Source: Metabacillus rhizolycopersici (GTDB taxonomy: Bacteria > Bacillota > Bacilli > Bacillales > Bacillaceae). Taken from it: a stretch of DNA of 61,753 bases. The notes beneath the pieces are model-generated. The model saw only the letters and a list, made by a program, of their open reading frames with translations. It was not told the origin of the DNA and did no database searches. The translations under genes and the position numbers were made by a program. The DNA is taken from positions 1-61,753 of the forward strand of contig NZ_JAIQUM010000025.1 in the NCBI RefSeq assembly GCF_020075705.1. The letters are read 5' to 3'. Positions 27,311 to 37,226 of this stretch are shown one piece after another. Each line of letters opens with the position of its first letter. The first letter of the stretch is position 1.

Positions 27311-28326
27311 TGTTAACTGGACATCGCACGTGGTTGTTTCAAAACGAACCGGTTATTGTTTCTACGGGAACAGTAGGCGGACCATTTGAAGCAAATGGAA
27401 ATATCCCAGAAGATTTTGATTTGCTACATGAAGATATTTGGCTTCGACAAGATTCGTTTGAAAAGGCTCAAAAAGTCATGTTGGAGGAAGCTTGCCAGAA
27501 AGCAATGGAAAAAGCAAATGTTCAACAAGAACAAGTTCAATTTTTCCTTGGTGGAGATTTGATCAATCAAATTACGCCTACTAGTTTTGCAGTAAAAACA
27601 TTTGGATTTCCTTATTTAGGTTTATTCGGTGCTTGTTCAACTTCTATGGAGGGATTGGCACTGGGAGCCTTTCTTGTCAATTATGGGGGCTCAACTTGTT
27701 TAATGACAGGTGCTTCAAGTCACAATGCTGCAACAGAAAAACAATTTCGGTACCCAACAGAATATGGAGGACAAAAACCACCAACATCACAATGGACTGT
27801 TACAGGTGCTGGGGTCGCTATATTAAAAGATAAAGGTGAAGGTCCAAGAGTAACTTCTGCTACGATTGGTCGTGTTATTGATATGGGTTTAACAGATCCC
27901 TTTAATATGGGCGGTGCAATGGCTCCTGCGGCAGTCGATACAATTGAAATTCATTTAAAAGAACGAGGTGTCGATTCGTCGTATTATGATTTAATTGTGA
28001 CTGGAGATTTAGCACATATCGGTCGTGAAGTTTCTCTCGATCTTCTAAAAAAACATGGTATTGAAATTAATGAAGATCAATTTCAGGACTGCGGACTGAT
28101 GATATATCGTGAAGGACAACCAGTTCTCGCTGGTGGAAGTGGTGCAGGATGCTCTGCCTCTGTTGTTTACGGTCATTTACTTAATCGAATGAAAAAAGGG
28201 GAAATTAAGAGGATGTTAGTTGTAGCTACGGGTGCATTACTATCTCCTCTTACATTTCAGCAAAGTGAAACAATTCCTTGCATTGCTCATGCAGTTTCAA
28301 TTGAATATGGGGGTCAAAATGGATGA
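27310..28326 (+). CDS. spoVAD: Stage V sporulation protein AD
   Basis: 338 residues from ATG at 27310, overlapping the spoVAC stop by one base. It has the thiolase-like fold known for SpoVAD ([59 protein letters not shown]). SpoVAD binds dipicolinic acid at the spore membrane. An extra upstream start at 27295 lies inside spoVAC and has no ribosome site. Confidence 0.94.
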   Translation: MLTGHRTWLFQNEPVIVSTGTVGGPFEANGNIPEDFDLLHEDIWLRQDSFEKAQKVMLEEACQKAMEKANVQQEQVQFFLGGDLINQITPTSFAVKTFGFPYLGLFGACSTSMEGLALGAFLVNYGGSTCLMTGASSHNAATEKQFRYPTEYGGQKPPTSQWTVTGAGVAILKDKGEGPRVTSATIGRVIDMGLTDPFNMGGAMAPAAVDTIEIHLKERGVDSSYYDLIVTGDLAHIGREVSLDLLKKHGIEINEDQFQDCGLMIYREGQPVLAGGSGAGCSASVVYGHLLNRMKKGEIKRMLVVATGALLSPLTFQQSETIPCIAHAVSIEYGGQNG

Positions 28327-28673
28327 TCTTTTTTTGGGCATTTGTTATCGGAGGGTTCATTTGTGTGATTGGACAAATTATGTTTGATGTTTTTAAATTG
28401 ACGCCCGGACACACACTAAGTACGTTAGTTGTAATTGGAGCGATTTTGGACGGTTTTAATTTATATGAACCTTTGATCGCTTTTGCAGGCGCAGGAGCAA
28501 CGATTCCAATTACAAGCTTTGGTAATTCTTTAGTTCATGGTGCAATGCAGGAGGCAGAGCAACACGGTCTTGTAGGAGTGATTACCGGGATGTTTGAAGT
28601 AACAAGCTCAGGTATTTCAGCAGCCATTATTTTTGGCTTAATTGGAGCCATTATCTTTAAACCAAAAGGATAG
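28323..28673 (+). CDS. spoVAE: Stage V sporulation protein AE (SpoVAEb)
   Basis: 116 residues, four hydrophobic segments, overlapping spoVAD by ATGA. The [38 protein letters not shown] and [20 protein letters not shown] blocks mirror SpoVAC, showing the related fold. It is a membrane component of the dipicolinic acid channel. Confidence 0.93.
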   Translation: MIFFWAFVIGGFICVIGQIMFDVFKLTPGHTLSTLVVIGAILDGFNLYEPLIAFAGAGATIPITSFGNSLVHGAMQEAEQHGLVGVITGMFEVTSSGISAAIIFGLIGAIIFKPKG

Positions 28674-28683
28674 GAGAGTTATT

Positions 28684-28890
28684 ATGACAGTTGGTGCACA
28701 AGTGAAACAATGTTTATCAACAGTAAAAGGCATTGAGGCAAGTTTATCAAGTCTTGCAATTACTTCTCAAGATGAAGATTCAAAAAGAGTTTTTCATGAA
28801 ATGATGATGGTAATGGAAGAAGTTAAAGAAGATTTAAAGGTTCGTGTCGGTCATTTAGAACGGGAAGAATTTCAATACAAAGGATTTTAA
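28684..28890 (+). CDS. DUF1657 protein, second copy
   Basis: 68 residues from ATG at 28684 after TAGGAGAG. It is a paralogue of the 26092 protein (VKQCLSTVKGIEASLSSLAITS...HLEREEFQYKGF), with the same PQYK/FQYK ending. Position six of seven in the operon matches spoVA2mob. Confidence 0.88.
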   Translation: MTVGAQVKQCLSTVKGIEASLSSLAITSQDEDSKRVFHEMMMVMEEVKEDLKVRVGHLEREEFQYKGF

Positions 28891-28915
28891 TATGGATAGT
28901 AAGAGGTGATAATCG

Positions 28916-29776
28916 ATGCCTGAATGGCTGGACGTTGTCTTAAGATCTTTTCTCTTTATAGCCGTTTTGTTTTTAATTACGAAAATTTTAGGAAAAAAAC
29001 AGTTAACAGAGCTTTCATTTTTTGAGTATGTAACTGGTATTACAATCGGAAGCGTTGCAGGAGAAGTTATTATGGGACTGGATGGGAGTATGTGGAATGG
29101 CGTAATATCCATTTTAATTTTCGGTTTTGTTCCATTCATAGTAGGAATGATTTCTTTAAAAAGTAAAAAATTCCGAGACTACGTTGAAGGAAAGGGAACA
29201 ATCTTTATAAAAGACGGAAAAGTTATGGAAGATAATTTAAAGAAAGAAAGATACACAGCTGATGAATTACTTGAACTTCTCCGCCGAAAAGATGTATTTC
29301 AAGTTGCAGACGTTGAATTTGCTGTATTAGAGTCGACTGGTGACTTAAGTGTTCTGCTAAAAAAAGAAAATCGACCTGTTACAGTTAAAGATCTTGGTTT
29401 GGCTTCCCCGAATGAAAAAGAGTCACAAACAGTCATTATGGATGGTTTAGTGTTAGACGAACCACTTTCAACAGCTGGGAGAAATCGACGGTGGCTTGAA
29501 ACAGAGTTGGACAAATTGAATGTAAGCATTGAAAATGTTTATTTGGCTCAAGTAGATACTTATGGTCAGTTAACAGTTGACTTATTTGATGACAAAATAA
29601 AAGTGGCTTCACCACAAGAAAAACCATTGTTGTTAGCAATGATAAAAAAATGCCAGGCTGATTTAGAATTGTTCTCCTTAGCTACTGAATCAGAAGAGGT
29701 AAAGAAAATGTATCATCATAATGCATTAAAAATCGAAAAAGTAAAAAACAAGTTGACGCCATATCTTAAGAATTAA
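28916..29776 (+). CDS. DUF421-DUF1657 fusion membrane protein (2Duf-like)
   Basis: 286 residues. The N-terminal part has three membrane helices and the YetF-type DUF421 core (KILGKKQLTELSFFEYVTGITIGSVAGE, KGTIFIKDGKVMEDNLKKERYTADELLELLR). From about residue 240 a DUF1657 unit follows (IKKCQADLELFSLATESEEVKKMYH). From published work on spoVA2mob, the corresponding last gene, called 2Duf, accounts for much of the added wet-heat resistance and tightens the spore inner membrane. Equivalent action here is inferred from architecture and gene order. GAGGTGAT site before ATG. Confidence 0.88.
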   Translation: MPEWLDVVLRSFLFIAVLFLITKILGKKQLTELSFFEYVTGITIGSVAGEVIMGLDGSMWNGVISILIFGFVPFIVGMISLKSKKFRDYVEGKGTIFIKDGKVMEDNLKKERYTADELLELLRRKDVFQVADVEFAVLESTGDLSVLLKKENRPVTVKDLGLASPNEKESQTVIMDGLVLDEPLSTAGRNRRWLETELDKLNVSIENVYLAQVDTYGQLTVDLFDDKIKVASPQEKPLLLAMIKKCQADLELFSLATESEEVKKMYHHNALKIEKVKNKLTPYLKN

Positions 29777-30409
29777 AGGAGCCTATCTTAAAAGAAAAGG
29801 TTCCGTTTACTTTTCTTTGTTTTATATCACTTTACAATGTTTTTTTTAGATGTGGAAAATGAAATCTTCTGGAGAAAACTTAGAAATTTTACTAGGAGTT
29901 AATGTTAGAGCAAAGGATAAAAATCAACTGGATTGTACAAGTCTTTTCATACATAGGCATAAGGGGATTTGATTAACAGGCATAGTTAATTATATAAAAC
30001 GATAGAGGGACTTCATCATTTGAAGTCTCATTTTTAAAATATATTTCAACTAGACACTCAAAAGTGGTATCAAATAAAATTATAAGATGAGTTCCAGATA
30101 AATTTAAAAGTAGTGAGATAACTTAATTAACTTCAAATCATGGGGCAGTCTTTACTCTAGAAGAGAATTCTTCAATTTTTTAAAATATGTGATAGTAGAG
30201 CATATGTTGGGCAACAGCTCTACTTGTTCATTTAATATAAATCGATTTTCAGGATATATTGTCAAAATTTATCAGAATATTTGGATAACTTTCCGTTGAG
30301 TACTTAACTCTTAATATGTAAAACTAGTATTGTAGGTGTCAAACATGATACTTACATTTTTATTGTGTCGATCATGAATTACATAATAAAAATTAAGAGG
30401 AGGAATAGT
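29777..30409. other. 633-bp intergenic region
   Basis: It contains a terminator-like hairpin (30005-30035) and the leader of the aldehyde dehydrogenase gene. No coding frame was seen. Confidence 0.6.
30005..30035 (+). terminator. Likely terminator of the spoVA-like operon
   Basis: GACTTCA and TGAAGTC (30009-30027) form a stem extended by GAG/CTC and followed by ATTTTT. It is 230 bases from the last stop codon, so read-out of that length must be assumed. Confidence 0.5.
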
Positions 30410-31894
30410 ATGAGCCAATTAGCTGTTCAATTAAGAGAAAGAGTAGAAAAGTTTCTGACTGGAAAAAAGAAGCTCTTTATTAATGGGGAGTTTGTAGAAA
30501 GCGTTTCTGAAAAAACGTTTGAGACATATAATCCAGCTACAGGCGAAGTACTAGCAAATGTATTTGAAGCAGGTCCTGAAGACATTAATTTGGCTGTTAA
30601 AGCTGCACGCAAAGCCTTTGATGAAGGTCCATGGTCTAAAATGGGAACTGCTGAGAGAAGCCGCTTAATGTATAAGCTGGCAGATTTAATGGAAGAACAT
30701 AAAGATGACTTAGCTCAATTAGAAACGTTAGATAATGGTAAACCAATTAGAGAAACAACAAATGCAGATATTCCTTTGGCTATTGAACATATGCGTTATT
30801 ATGCAGGTTGGTCAACAAAAATTGTTGGACAAACAATTCCTGTAAATGGTCCGTTTTTTAATTATACACGCCATGAAGCTGTTGGTGTAGTAGGACAAAT
30901 TATCCCGTGGAACTTCCCATTATTAATGGCGATGTGGAAGCTGGGAGCTGCTTTGGCGACTGGATGTACAGTCGTATTAAAGCCTGCAGAACAAACACCT
31001 TTATCTGCATTATATTTAGCAGAATTAGTACAAGAAGCTGGATTCCCAGCAGGAGTTCTTAATATTGTTCCTGGTTTTGGTGAGACTGCAGGTCAACCAC
31101 TAGTCGATCATCCAGAGGTCAATAAAATTGCCTTCACAGGATCCACTGAAGTCGGAAAACTGATTATGGAAAAGGCAGCAAAAACATTAAAACGAGTCAC
31201 ACTTGAATTAGGTGGAAAATCTCCGAACATAATTTTACCTGATGCGGACCTTACAGAAGCTATTCCTGGTGCATTAAACGGGGTTATGTTTAACCAAGGG
31301 CAAGTTTGTTGCGCTGGATCTCGCGTGTTCGTTCAAAAGAAACAATTTGATAATGTTGTGGCTGACATGGTGAGTCACGCAGAAAAAATTAAACAAGGAT
31401 CAGGAATCCACGCTGATACGGAAATTGGTCCACTTGTTTCGACAGAACAACAAAACCGTGTATTAGGCTATATTGAAAAAGGTGTAAACGAAGGTGCTGA
31501 ACTATTAGTAGGTGGAACAAAACCATATGAACAAGGTTACTTCGTATCTCCTACTATTTTTGCAAATGTACAAGATGAAATGACGATTGCGAAAGAAGAA
31601 ATTTTTGGTCCAGTCATTTCAGCCATGCCTTATGATAATATAGATGATCTTATTGCTCGTGCAAATAATAGTGAGTATGGATTAGCAGCTGGAGTTTGGA
31701 CAAGGGATGTGGCAAAAGCTCACTATATTGCGGAAAATCTTCGCGCAGGAACTGTATGGGTAAACTGCTACAATGTCTTTGATGCTGCATCACCATTTGG
31801 TGGGTACAAGCAATCAGGTATTGGTCGTGAAATGGGATCTTATGCATTGAACAGCTACACCGAAGTTAAGAGCGTTTGGATTTCTAAGAAATAA
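30410..31894 (+). CDS. dhaS: NAD-dependent aldehyde dehydrogenase (DhaS-like)
   Basis: 494 residues from ATG at 30410 after AGAGGAGGAA. Class-1/2 ALDH signatures: [27 protein letters not shown] (NAD loop), LELGGKSPN (general-base Glu), [11 protein letters not shown] (catalytic Cys, doubled), KEEIFGPV and [13 protein letters not shown]. It oxidises aldehydes to acids in the cytoplasm, with a broad and unknown substrate. A remnant of a PAS-domain regulator lies just downstream. Confidence 0.9.
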   Translation: MSQLAVQLRERVEKFLTGKKKLFINGEFVESVSEKTFETYNPATGEVLANVFEAGPEDINLAVKAARKAFDEGPWSKMGTAERSRLMYKLADLMEEHKDDLAQLETLDNGKPIRETTNADIPLAIEHMRYYAGWSTKIVGQTIPVNGPFFNYTRHEAVGVVGQIIPWNFPLLMAMWKLGAALATGCTVVLKPAEQTPLSALYLAELVQEAGFPAGVLNIVPGFGETAGQPLVDHPEVNKIAFTGSTEVGKLIMEKAAKTLKRVTLELGGKSPNIILPDADLTEAIPGALNGVMFNQGQVCCAGSRVFVQKKQFDNVVADMVSHAEKIKQGSGIHADTEIGPLVSTEQQNRVLGYIEKGVNEGAELLVGGTKPYEQGYFVSPTIFANVQDEMTIAKEEIFGPVISAMPYDNIDDLIARANNSEYGLAAGVWTRDVAKAHYIAENLRAGTVWVNCYNVFDAASPFGGYKQSGIGREMGSYALNSYTEVKSVWISKK

Positions 31895-31927
31895 TTTGTT
31901 TTGAAACAAATGTTCATTTAGGACTAA

Positions 31928-31960
31928 AATGGCAATGTTCACTCAAACATTGCCATTTTT
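31928..31960 (+). terminator. Terminator after the aldehyde dehydrogenase gene
   Basis: A perfect 12-bp stem (31928-31939 with 31946-31957) has a six-base loop and ends in T. Confidence 0.85.
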
Positions 31961-31982
31961 ATATACAAAATATATTTATAAA

Positions 31983-32115
31983 CTGATACAGAAGCACAAT
32001 ACGGCCGACGCACTAAGTAGTATTTTGGAGAGTGCATACGAGGGAATTGCCGTTGTTGATGAGTATAGTACAGGAATTTAACGAAGCTTATAAGGAGATC
32101 CCTTATAACATATCT
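31983..32115 (+). pseudogene. PAS-domain remnant of a sigma-54-type activator
   Basis: The frame starting near 31983 reads ALSSILESAYEGIAVVDEY and then stops. One frame over, the reading continues as EFNEAYKEI (from about 32074). Together they match the start of PAS domains in AcoR/RocR-like sigma-54 activators (LESAYEGIAVVD...EFNEAY). Only about 40 codons remain, with a frameshift. Confidence 0.6.
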
Positions 32116-32194
32116 TAGATAAATTATAGGGTTTTTGATTTAGGGAAGGATTTCCAATGCCTCGTTACCTACTTTTTAATCCTAACTTGGCCAC

Positions 32195-32236
32195 AATCAA
32201 CAATCCCACGAAAAATCAATCGTGGGATTGTTGATT
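32195..32236. terminator. Perfect 16-bp inverted repeat
   Basis: AATCAACAATCCCACG (32195-32210) pairs with 32221-32236 around a ten-base A/T loop. Only a weak T-rich tail follows. It overlaps the end of the minus-strand remnant, for which it may once have been the terminator. Confidence 0.55.
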
Positions 32237-32428
32237 TGTTGTTGCTTCCTTTTTGTAGTTTAAGCACTTACTTATTTCACTTATGATTTCTTTGGCAGCA
32301 TAAGGTTTTTGAATTTTTTTGATGTTTTGTATCATTGCTTCATGATAACGCTCATTAAATAAAATGTGTTCTAATATTACAGGAATTTCTTTGCAAATTT
32401 CAGCTTTTACAGCTGCTCCATAATTCAT
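32216..32428 (-). pseudogene. Possible C-terminal remnant of a glycosyltransferase
   Basis: A 70-residue frame reads YGAAVKAEICKEIPVILEHI...NIKKIQKPYAAKEIISEI. This looks like the end of an MGDG-synthase/UgtP-type glycosyltransferase, where a loading loop precedes a helix and an AAKEI-type terminus. No upstream part of the enzyme can be read, so it would be a fragment. The family assignment rests on a short match. Confidence 0.4.
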
Positions 32429-32807
32429 AGAAAAGTGGACAGATACATAGTAAAAATAATACTTTATCAGGCATGTGTTTTACAAATGAATATATAAATA
32501 GTTCATCCGTATTCCGACTAAGAAGAGGATGGAGTATACAACACTTTTTGCTCGGTGATAACCGATTTTCATGTTCCTGAAGCATAGGTAATTAGAGGTA
32601 GATATCTTTATTTGGTATCAAGTTTTATTCATAATTTGACAAAAATTCGAGTTTTATATCAGAACCAAGACAAGAATAAATGTTTAATTTTAAGGAGAAC
32701 CTAAAATTTGTAACATACAAGGAATGATAAGAATGAATCTTTTCATAAAAGATTAACCCGAACTATAAAACAGTTGATGTTAATCTATTTTGGAGTGATA
32801 GACAAAT
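32429..32807. other. Intergenic, no clear content
   Basis: No frame with coding character, hairpin of note or repeat was seen. The last 20 bases include the weak TTTTGGAGTG leader of the hydrolase gene. Confidence 0.5.
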
Positions 32808-33602
32808 ATGCCATCAAGCAAAATAAACGATAATAAATTTTTGTGTTATGAGGAATATGGTCAGGGAATACCAATAATATTTATTCATCCGCCGGGGATG
32901 GGAAGTAAAGTGTTTTATTACCAGCATGATTTGTCTAACCATATGAGGACTCTCTTTCCTGATTTAAGCGGACATGGAGAAAGTGATAAAGTTGAACAAG
33001 AAGTATCTATCTCCTATTATGCAAATGAACTATTACATTTTATGGATGCATTAAACATAAATAAAGCAGTTATATGCGGTTATTCTGCTGGTTGTCTAAT
33101 TGCTCAACATATTGGAATTTATCATCCAAAAAGAGTAGAATTAATGATTTTATCGGGAGCTTATCCTGTAGTTAATGACTTTTCCTCTAAAACATTACAT
33201 AAAACTGGAATATATATGGTGAATCGACACCTGCATTTGTTAATAAAAGTCATTGCTAGAAGTCACACTAAAGATAAAGCGCTAAGAGAGATTCTGATAA
33301 ATCATATGAAGAAGGCGAATAAAAAAGTTTGGTACCAGTATTATCTGGCTTCGTTACAATATAATTGTTTAGAAAAATTAGATTCTTTAACAATGCCTTT
33401 GTTGTTTATATATGGCGCAAAAGGAGATTGGACTAGCCGATATTTAACGTATTATAAAAGCAAATGTAAACATGCCGAATTCTTTTTATTTGAAAAACAA
33501 AGTCATCAATTGCCTACAAAACAATGGAAAGCTTTTAATGAACTAATCACAAGGTTCGTATTGAACAATGCTAATTTAAATAAAAACGGATTGTTAGAGT
33601 AA
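32808..33602 (+). CDS. Alpha/beta-hydrolase fold protein
   Basis: 264 residues. The fold markers are [14 protein letters not shown] (oxyanion hole), [13 protein letters not shown], the nucleophile elbow [10 protein letters not shown] with serine, [10 protein letters not shown] (acidic residue) and the terminal histidine in SHQLPT. An intact triad is likely. The substrate is unknown. It stands alone, and the TTGGAG ribosome site is normal. Confidence 0.85.
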   Translation: MPSSKINDNKFLCYEEYGQGIPIIFIHPPGMGSKVFYYQHDLSNHMRTLFPDLSGHGESDKVEQEVSISYYANELLHFMDALNINKAVICGYSAGCLIAQHIGIYHPKRVELMILSGAYPVVNDFSSKTLHKTGIYMVNRHLHLLIKVIARSHTKDKALREILINHMKKANKKVWYQYYLASLQYNCLEKLDSLTMPLLFIYGAKGDWTSRYLTYYKSKCKHAEFFLFEKQSHQLPTKQWKAFNELITRFVLNNANLNKNGLLE

Positions 33603-33641
33603 AAAATTTGCGGGATAATAAATACCTATATTTTCCAGTAA

Positions 33642-33722
33642 TGGGTATTTACAGCTGAAGACTATGGGCAAGCTTTAAAGAATCGATATCCAGGTTATTA
33701 TCTTCTCTCTTATAAAAAGTAA
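33642..33722 (+). pseudogene. Short C-terminal gene fragment (unidentified)
   Basis: A 26-codon frame reads VFTAEDYGQALKNRYPGYY and ends LLSYKK at a stop. It has protein-like composition but no start or upstream domain. It could be the end of a deleted gene or chance. Confidence 0.25.
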
Positions 33723-33834
33723 ACGGATACTGTTCTGAAAATTTAAAAAACATATGCTCCTGGGTTAGTCAATATGGATATAATATAAATATCAAGATAA
33801 GTTAATAATAAAACCGACAAACACAATTTTTTTG

Positions 33835-33870
33835 AAAAACCGCCAGCCGTCCAAAGCTAAGGCGGTTTTT
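33835..33870 (+). terminator. Terminator upstream of egtB
   Basis: AAAAACCGCC (33835-33844) pairs with GGCGGTTTTT (33861-33870), followed by CTCATTTTTT. Confidence 0.8.
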
Positions 33871-34031
33871 CTCATTTTTTTAAATTTCGACATTAATGAA
33901 AATTAGCTGTGGAAGATCATGGAGGAAAATTTATTCTGATTCTTTGATTCAACTCATACATATAAATGGGAATTTAAAATAAGGTTTGATCAAGGGCTGT
34001 GTGAAGACAACTATTCTTTGTTAAGGAGGAA

Positions 34032-35318
34032 ATGAATAAGCAAATGATCATTGAGACGCATAAACATTCCAAAGCGATTGAATTTAGGTTTACCTCGATC
34101 AGGAAATTTACGGAGCATATTGTAGAACCCCTTGAAATAGAGGATTTTACCATCCAGGCGATACCTGATGTTAGTCCCGCAAAATGGCACTTAGCACATA
34201 CCACATGGTTCTTTGAAACTTTTGTTTTGGTCCCGAATAATCCGTCATATAGGGTGTTTCATCCCAGATTTGACTATCTGTTCAATTCATATTATGAAAC
34301 AATTGGGAATCCGTTTCCTCGCCCACATCGCGGTAGGCTTACTCGTCCATCTAAACAAGAAGTTATGGATTATCGTCATTATGTAGAAGAACACATCCTG
34401 AACTTGTTAAAAGAAAGCGACGAGGAACTACGATCAAAGATTGGACCAATTATTGAAATTGGTTTAAACCATGAACAGCAGCATCAAGAACTACTGTTTA
34501 CAGATATAAAATATAACTTTTATGTGAATCCTTTACGCCCAGTCTATCGTAAAAAAACACAGTCATCTACTTCTGTAAATCAACCTTTGAATTGGGAAGT
34601 GTTTAAAGAAGGGCTCATTAAAATCGGCCATAACGGAAAAGGTTTTTCTTTTGATAACGAATCACCTCGGCACAAAGTATGGCTTGAATCATACGAAATA
34701 GCCTCACGTCCGGTGACAAACGGGGAGTTTATCGAATTTATCGAAGATGGCGGTTATGAAAAAGTGGCATACTGGTTGTCTGATGGATGGATGGCCGTAA
34801 AAGCGGAGGGATGGAAAGCCCCTCTATACTGGGAAAAAATTGATGGGGCATGGTACAATTTCACATTGTCGGGGATGCGTGAAGTAGATAAGAATGAACT
34901 GGTAGCCCACGTCAGTTATTACGAGGCCGATGCTTACGCAAGATGGGCAGGCAAACGGCTGCCGAGAGAAGCAGAATGGGAGAATGCCTTTTCAAATCAA
35001 GAAATTAAAGGGAATTTTGCGGAGTCAGGTTTTTATCATCCATATGTAGGTCAGGAAGTAGAGAATAATGGTTTACAAAAGGGTTTTGGTGATGTTTGGG
35101 AATGGACGATGAGTCCTTACATACCATATCCGGGAAACAAACCATTGGATGGCGCACTTGGAGAGTATAACGCCAAATTTATGTGCAACCAGATGATTTT
35201 ACGCGGAGGTTCTTGCGTGACCCCTTTATCTCATATTCGTCTGACATACCGTAACTTTTTTCAACCGGAAAAACGCTGGCAGTTCAGCGGTATTCGTTTG
35301 GCAGGCGACATAATATGA
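34032..35318 (+). CDS. egtB: Ergothioneine biosynthesis protein EgtB (iron-dependent sulfoxide synthase)
   Basis: 428 residues. The N-terminal DinB-like domain gives the iron site: the His of KWHLAHTTWFFE and the HxxxHxE motif in NHEQQHQE. The C-terminal formylglycine-generating-enzyme-like domain has WEWTMSPY, LRGGSCVTP and SGIRLA. EgtB joins trimethylhistidine to a cysteine or gamma-glutamylcysteine donor with O2. The ATG follows TAAGGAGGAA. The last codon overlaps egtD by ATGA, so the two are translationally coupled. Confidence 0.93.
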   Translation: MNKQMIIETHKHSKAIEFRFTSIRKFTEHIVEPLEIEDFTIQAIPDVSPAKWHLAHTTWFFETFVLVPNNPSYRVFHPRFDYLFNSYYETIGNPFPRPHRGRLTRPSKQEVMDYRHYVEEHILNLLKESDEELRSKIGPIIEIGLNHEQQHQELLFTDIKYNFYVNPLRPVYRKKTQSSTSVNQPLNWEVFKEGLIKIGHNGKGFSFDNESPRHKVWLESYEIASRPVTNGEFIEFIEDGGYEKVAYWLSDGWMAVKAEGWKAPLYWEKIDGAWYNFTLSGMREVDKNELVAHVSYYEADAYARWAGKRLPREAEWENAFSNQEIKGNFAESGFYHPYVGQEVENNGLQKGFGDVWEWTMSPYIPYPGNKPLDGALGEYNAKFMCNQMILRGGSCVTPLSHIRLTYRNFFQPEKRWQFSGIRLAGDII

Positions 35319-36289
35319 ACGTACAGAAAACATCCGTTAAACTTTTAGATGTGCAATCAAATACAGAAAACTTTCGTCTGGAGGTCCTTACCGGTTTGAA
35401 CAAGGAGCCGAAACAGCTTGATTCAAAATGGTTATATGACGAAAAGGGCTCCAGCTTGTTTGAAAAAATCACGACGTTGCCGGAATACTATCTGACGCGA
35501 ACAGAACTGTTAATCTTAAGACGTTATGCTAAAGAAATGGTCTCTTTTTTCGGGGAGCGTGCAATTTTAATAGATTTGGGCAGCGGCAGCAGTGAAAAGG
35601 TGAAGATTTTACTGGATGAGGTACCTGATCTCTCAGCTTATATTCCTGTCGATATTTCAAAGGAATTTTTAAAAGAATCAGCCACAGCTCTTGCCAGTGA
35701 ATACCCGAGCCTAAAGGTAACCGCCGTTTGCGCTGATTACACCAAACTTTTTGATCTTTCGAGCTTCAATCAAGAAGGGAAAATGATCGTTTTCTTTCCA
35801 GGTTCAACGATTGGTAATTTTGAGCCAAGTCATGCCGAGGCTTTTTTTAAGCGGATTTCCAAGATGTTAACAAAAGGGGACGGCTTACTCATTGGAATCG
35901 ATATGAAGAAAGATCCTTCGATTCTCAATCGGGCCTATAACGATTCATTTGGAATTACGGCCGCTTTTAATTTGAATGTATTAGCAAGAATCAATCGTGA
36001 ACTACAGGCAGATTTCCAGCTTCATCAGTTTGAACATTATGCCTATTATAATGAAAAACATGAAAGGATAGAAATGCATATTCAAAGTTTAGTTGATCAG
36101 GTTGTTACAATTGACAGGATGCCAATTCTGTTTAAAAAAGGGGAAACAATTCATACTGAAAACTCGTACAAATACGATGTAACCACATTTAAAACAATGG
36201 TTGAGAAAAACGGGTTTAAAACGGAAAAGGTTTGGACGGACCCTGATTCCTTTTTCAGTGTCCATTATCTGACTTTAAGCTTCCCATGA
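35315..36289 (+). CDS. egtD: L-histidine N-alpha-methyltransferase EgtD
   Basis: 324 residues, DUF2260-type methyltransferase. Signatures: KWLYDEKGSSLFEKITTLPEYYLTR at the N-terminus (given here only as key blocks KWLYDEKGS and LPEYYLTR), IDLGSGSSEKVKILL for SAM binding and VFFPGSTIGNFEP. It trimethylates histidine to hercynine, the substrate of EgtB. It overlaps egtB. No egtA, egtC or egtE is in the window, so the last carbon-sulphur lyase step must come from elsewhere. Confidence 0.93.
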   Translation: MNVQKTSVKLLDVQSNTENFRLEVLTGLNKEPKQLDSKWLYDEKGSSLFEKITTLPEYYLTRTELLILRRYAKEMVSFFGERAILIDLGSGSSEKVKILLDEVPDLSAYIPVDISKEFLKESATALASEYPSLKVTAVCADYTKLFDLSSFNQEGKMIVFFPGSTIGNFEPSHAEAFFKRISKMLTKGDGLLIGIDMKKDPSILNRAYNDSFGITAAFNLNVLARINRELQADFQLHQFEHYAYYNEKHERIEMHIQSLVDQVVTIDRMPILFKKGETIHTENSYKYDVTTFKTMVEKNGFKTEKVWTDPDSFFSVHYLTLSFP

Positions 36290-36346
36290 GGTACTGAACT
36301 ACACAAAAGCTAAGCGCGCTTTGGCTAAATCTATAACAACCTTTTA

Positions 36347-36388
36347 AATCAACAAGGCGATGCAAAAGAAAGCGTCGTCTTGTTGATT
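36347..36388 (+). terminator. Hairpin after egtD
   Basis: AATCAACAAGGCGATGC (36347-36363) pairs with 36372-36388 with few mismatches. The T tail is short. Confidence 0.6.
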
Positions 36389-36560
36389 ATTAATCGTACT
36401 CATCTTAATGATAGGTATTTAGAAGAACATGTTCTTCCATATTTTTGATGATAGTACTTATATATTGAAAAATAACACGATTAAGTATGTTTTCAAATTT
36501 ACGTGACAGAATAATATGTGTATTTTTTATGGATAAGTAAATTAAAATGAGGTTGGAAAA

Positions 36561-37226
36561 ATGTTCATTTTTATCGGGAAGTTAATTCTACTCTATGGTC
36601 TGGTAATTATAGGAATGCGCTGTATGGGAAAAACGGTGTTGGCTCAGTTGACCCCACCTGACCTTGCTGCCATTGTGTTTCTCATTACGTTATCTGTTAG
36701 TCCCCTCAAAGTCAACGGAATTGGACAGGCTATTATAGGGATCGTTACTATTGTTGTTATGTACCTGTTATTATCTAAATTAAGCCTTTTTCGCTTGTTA
36801 AACCGGTTGTTCATCGGCCATCCGAGCATATTAATCAAGCATGGAAAAATCTCTAAAAAAGAATTACGAAAAACTCGCTTTTCTCTTGTAGAGCTATTAT
36901 CAGCTATTCGGGCTGCAGGATATCCGAACATACAGGATCTCGATTACGTAATACTTGAACCAAATGGAAATCTTAGCATATTGCCTAACCAAGCTGTTGT
37001 TAATTTGACCCCAAGACACTTAAATATTGAAACGGACTATCAAGGCTTGCCGATTGCTATAATAGTCGAAGGGAAAATCCAACATAAAAATTTACGATTA
37101 ATTCATAAGGATGAAAAATGGCTTCAGGAAGCGCTGGAGAATAAAGGATTTCACCAACTCAATAACATATTTTATGCGGCAGTCAGCGATAAAGATCATT
37201 CTTTAATTATCGATACCGGCAATTAG
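36561..37226 (+). CDS. DUF421 (YetF-type) membrane protein, short form
   Basis: 221 residues: three N-terminal membrane helices (LIIGMRCMGKTVLAQLTP; FLITLSVSPLK; IVTIVVMYLLLSK) followed by the DUF421 soluble core with the LIKHGKISKKELRKTRFSLVELLSAIR-type motif (key part KHGKISKKELRKTRFS). It has no C-terminal DUF1657 unit, unlike the protein at 28916. A family role in the spore inner membrane is known for some members. Here it is only suggested by the neighbourhood. Confidence 0.85.
   Translation: MFIFIGKLILLYGLVIIGMRCMGKTVLAQLTPPDLAAIVFLITLSVSPLKVNGIGQAIIGIVTIVVMYLLLSKLSLFRLLNRLFIGHPSILIKHGKISKKELRKTRFSLVELLSAIRAAGYPNIQDLDYVILEPNGNLSILPNQAVVNLTPRHLNIETDYQGLPIAIIVEGKIQHKNLRLIHKDEKWLQEALENKGFHQLNNIFYAAVSDKDHSLIIDTGN

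Noticed and set aside
32400..32585. Minus-strand frame of 61 residues upstream of the glycosyltransferase-like remnant
   Set aside because: Translation has no recognisable features and overlaps the remnant in another frame.
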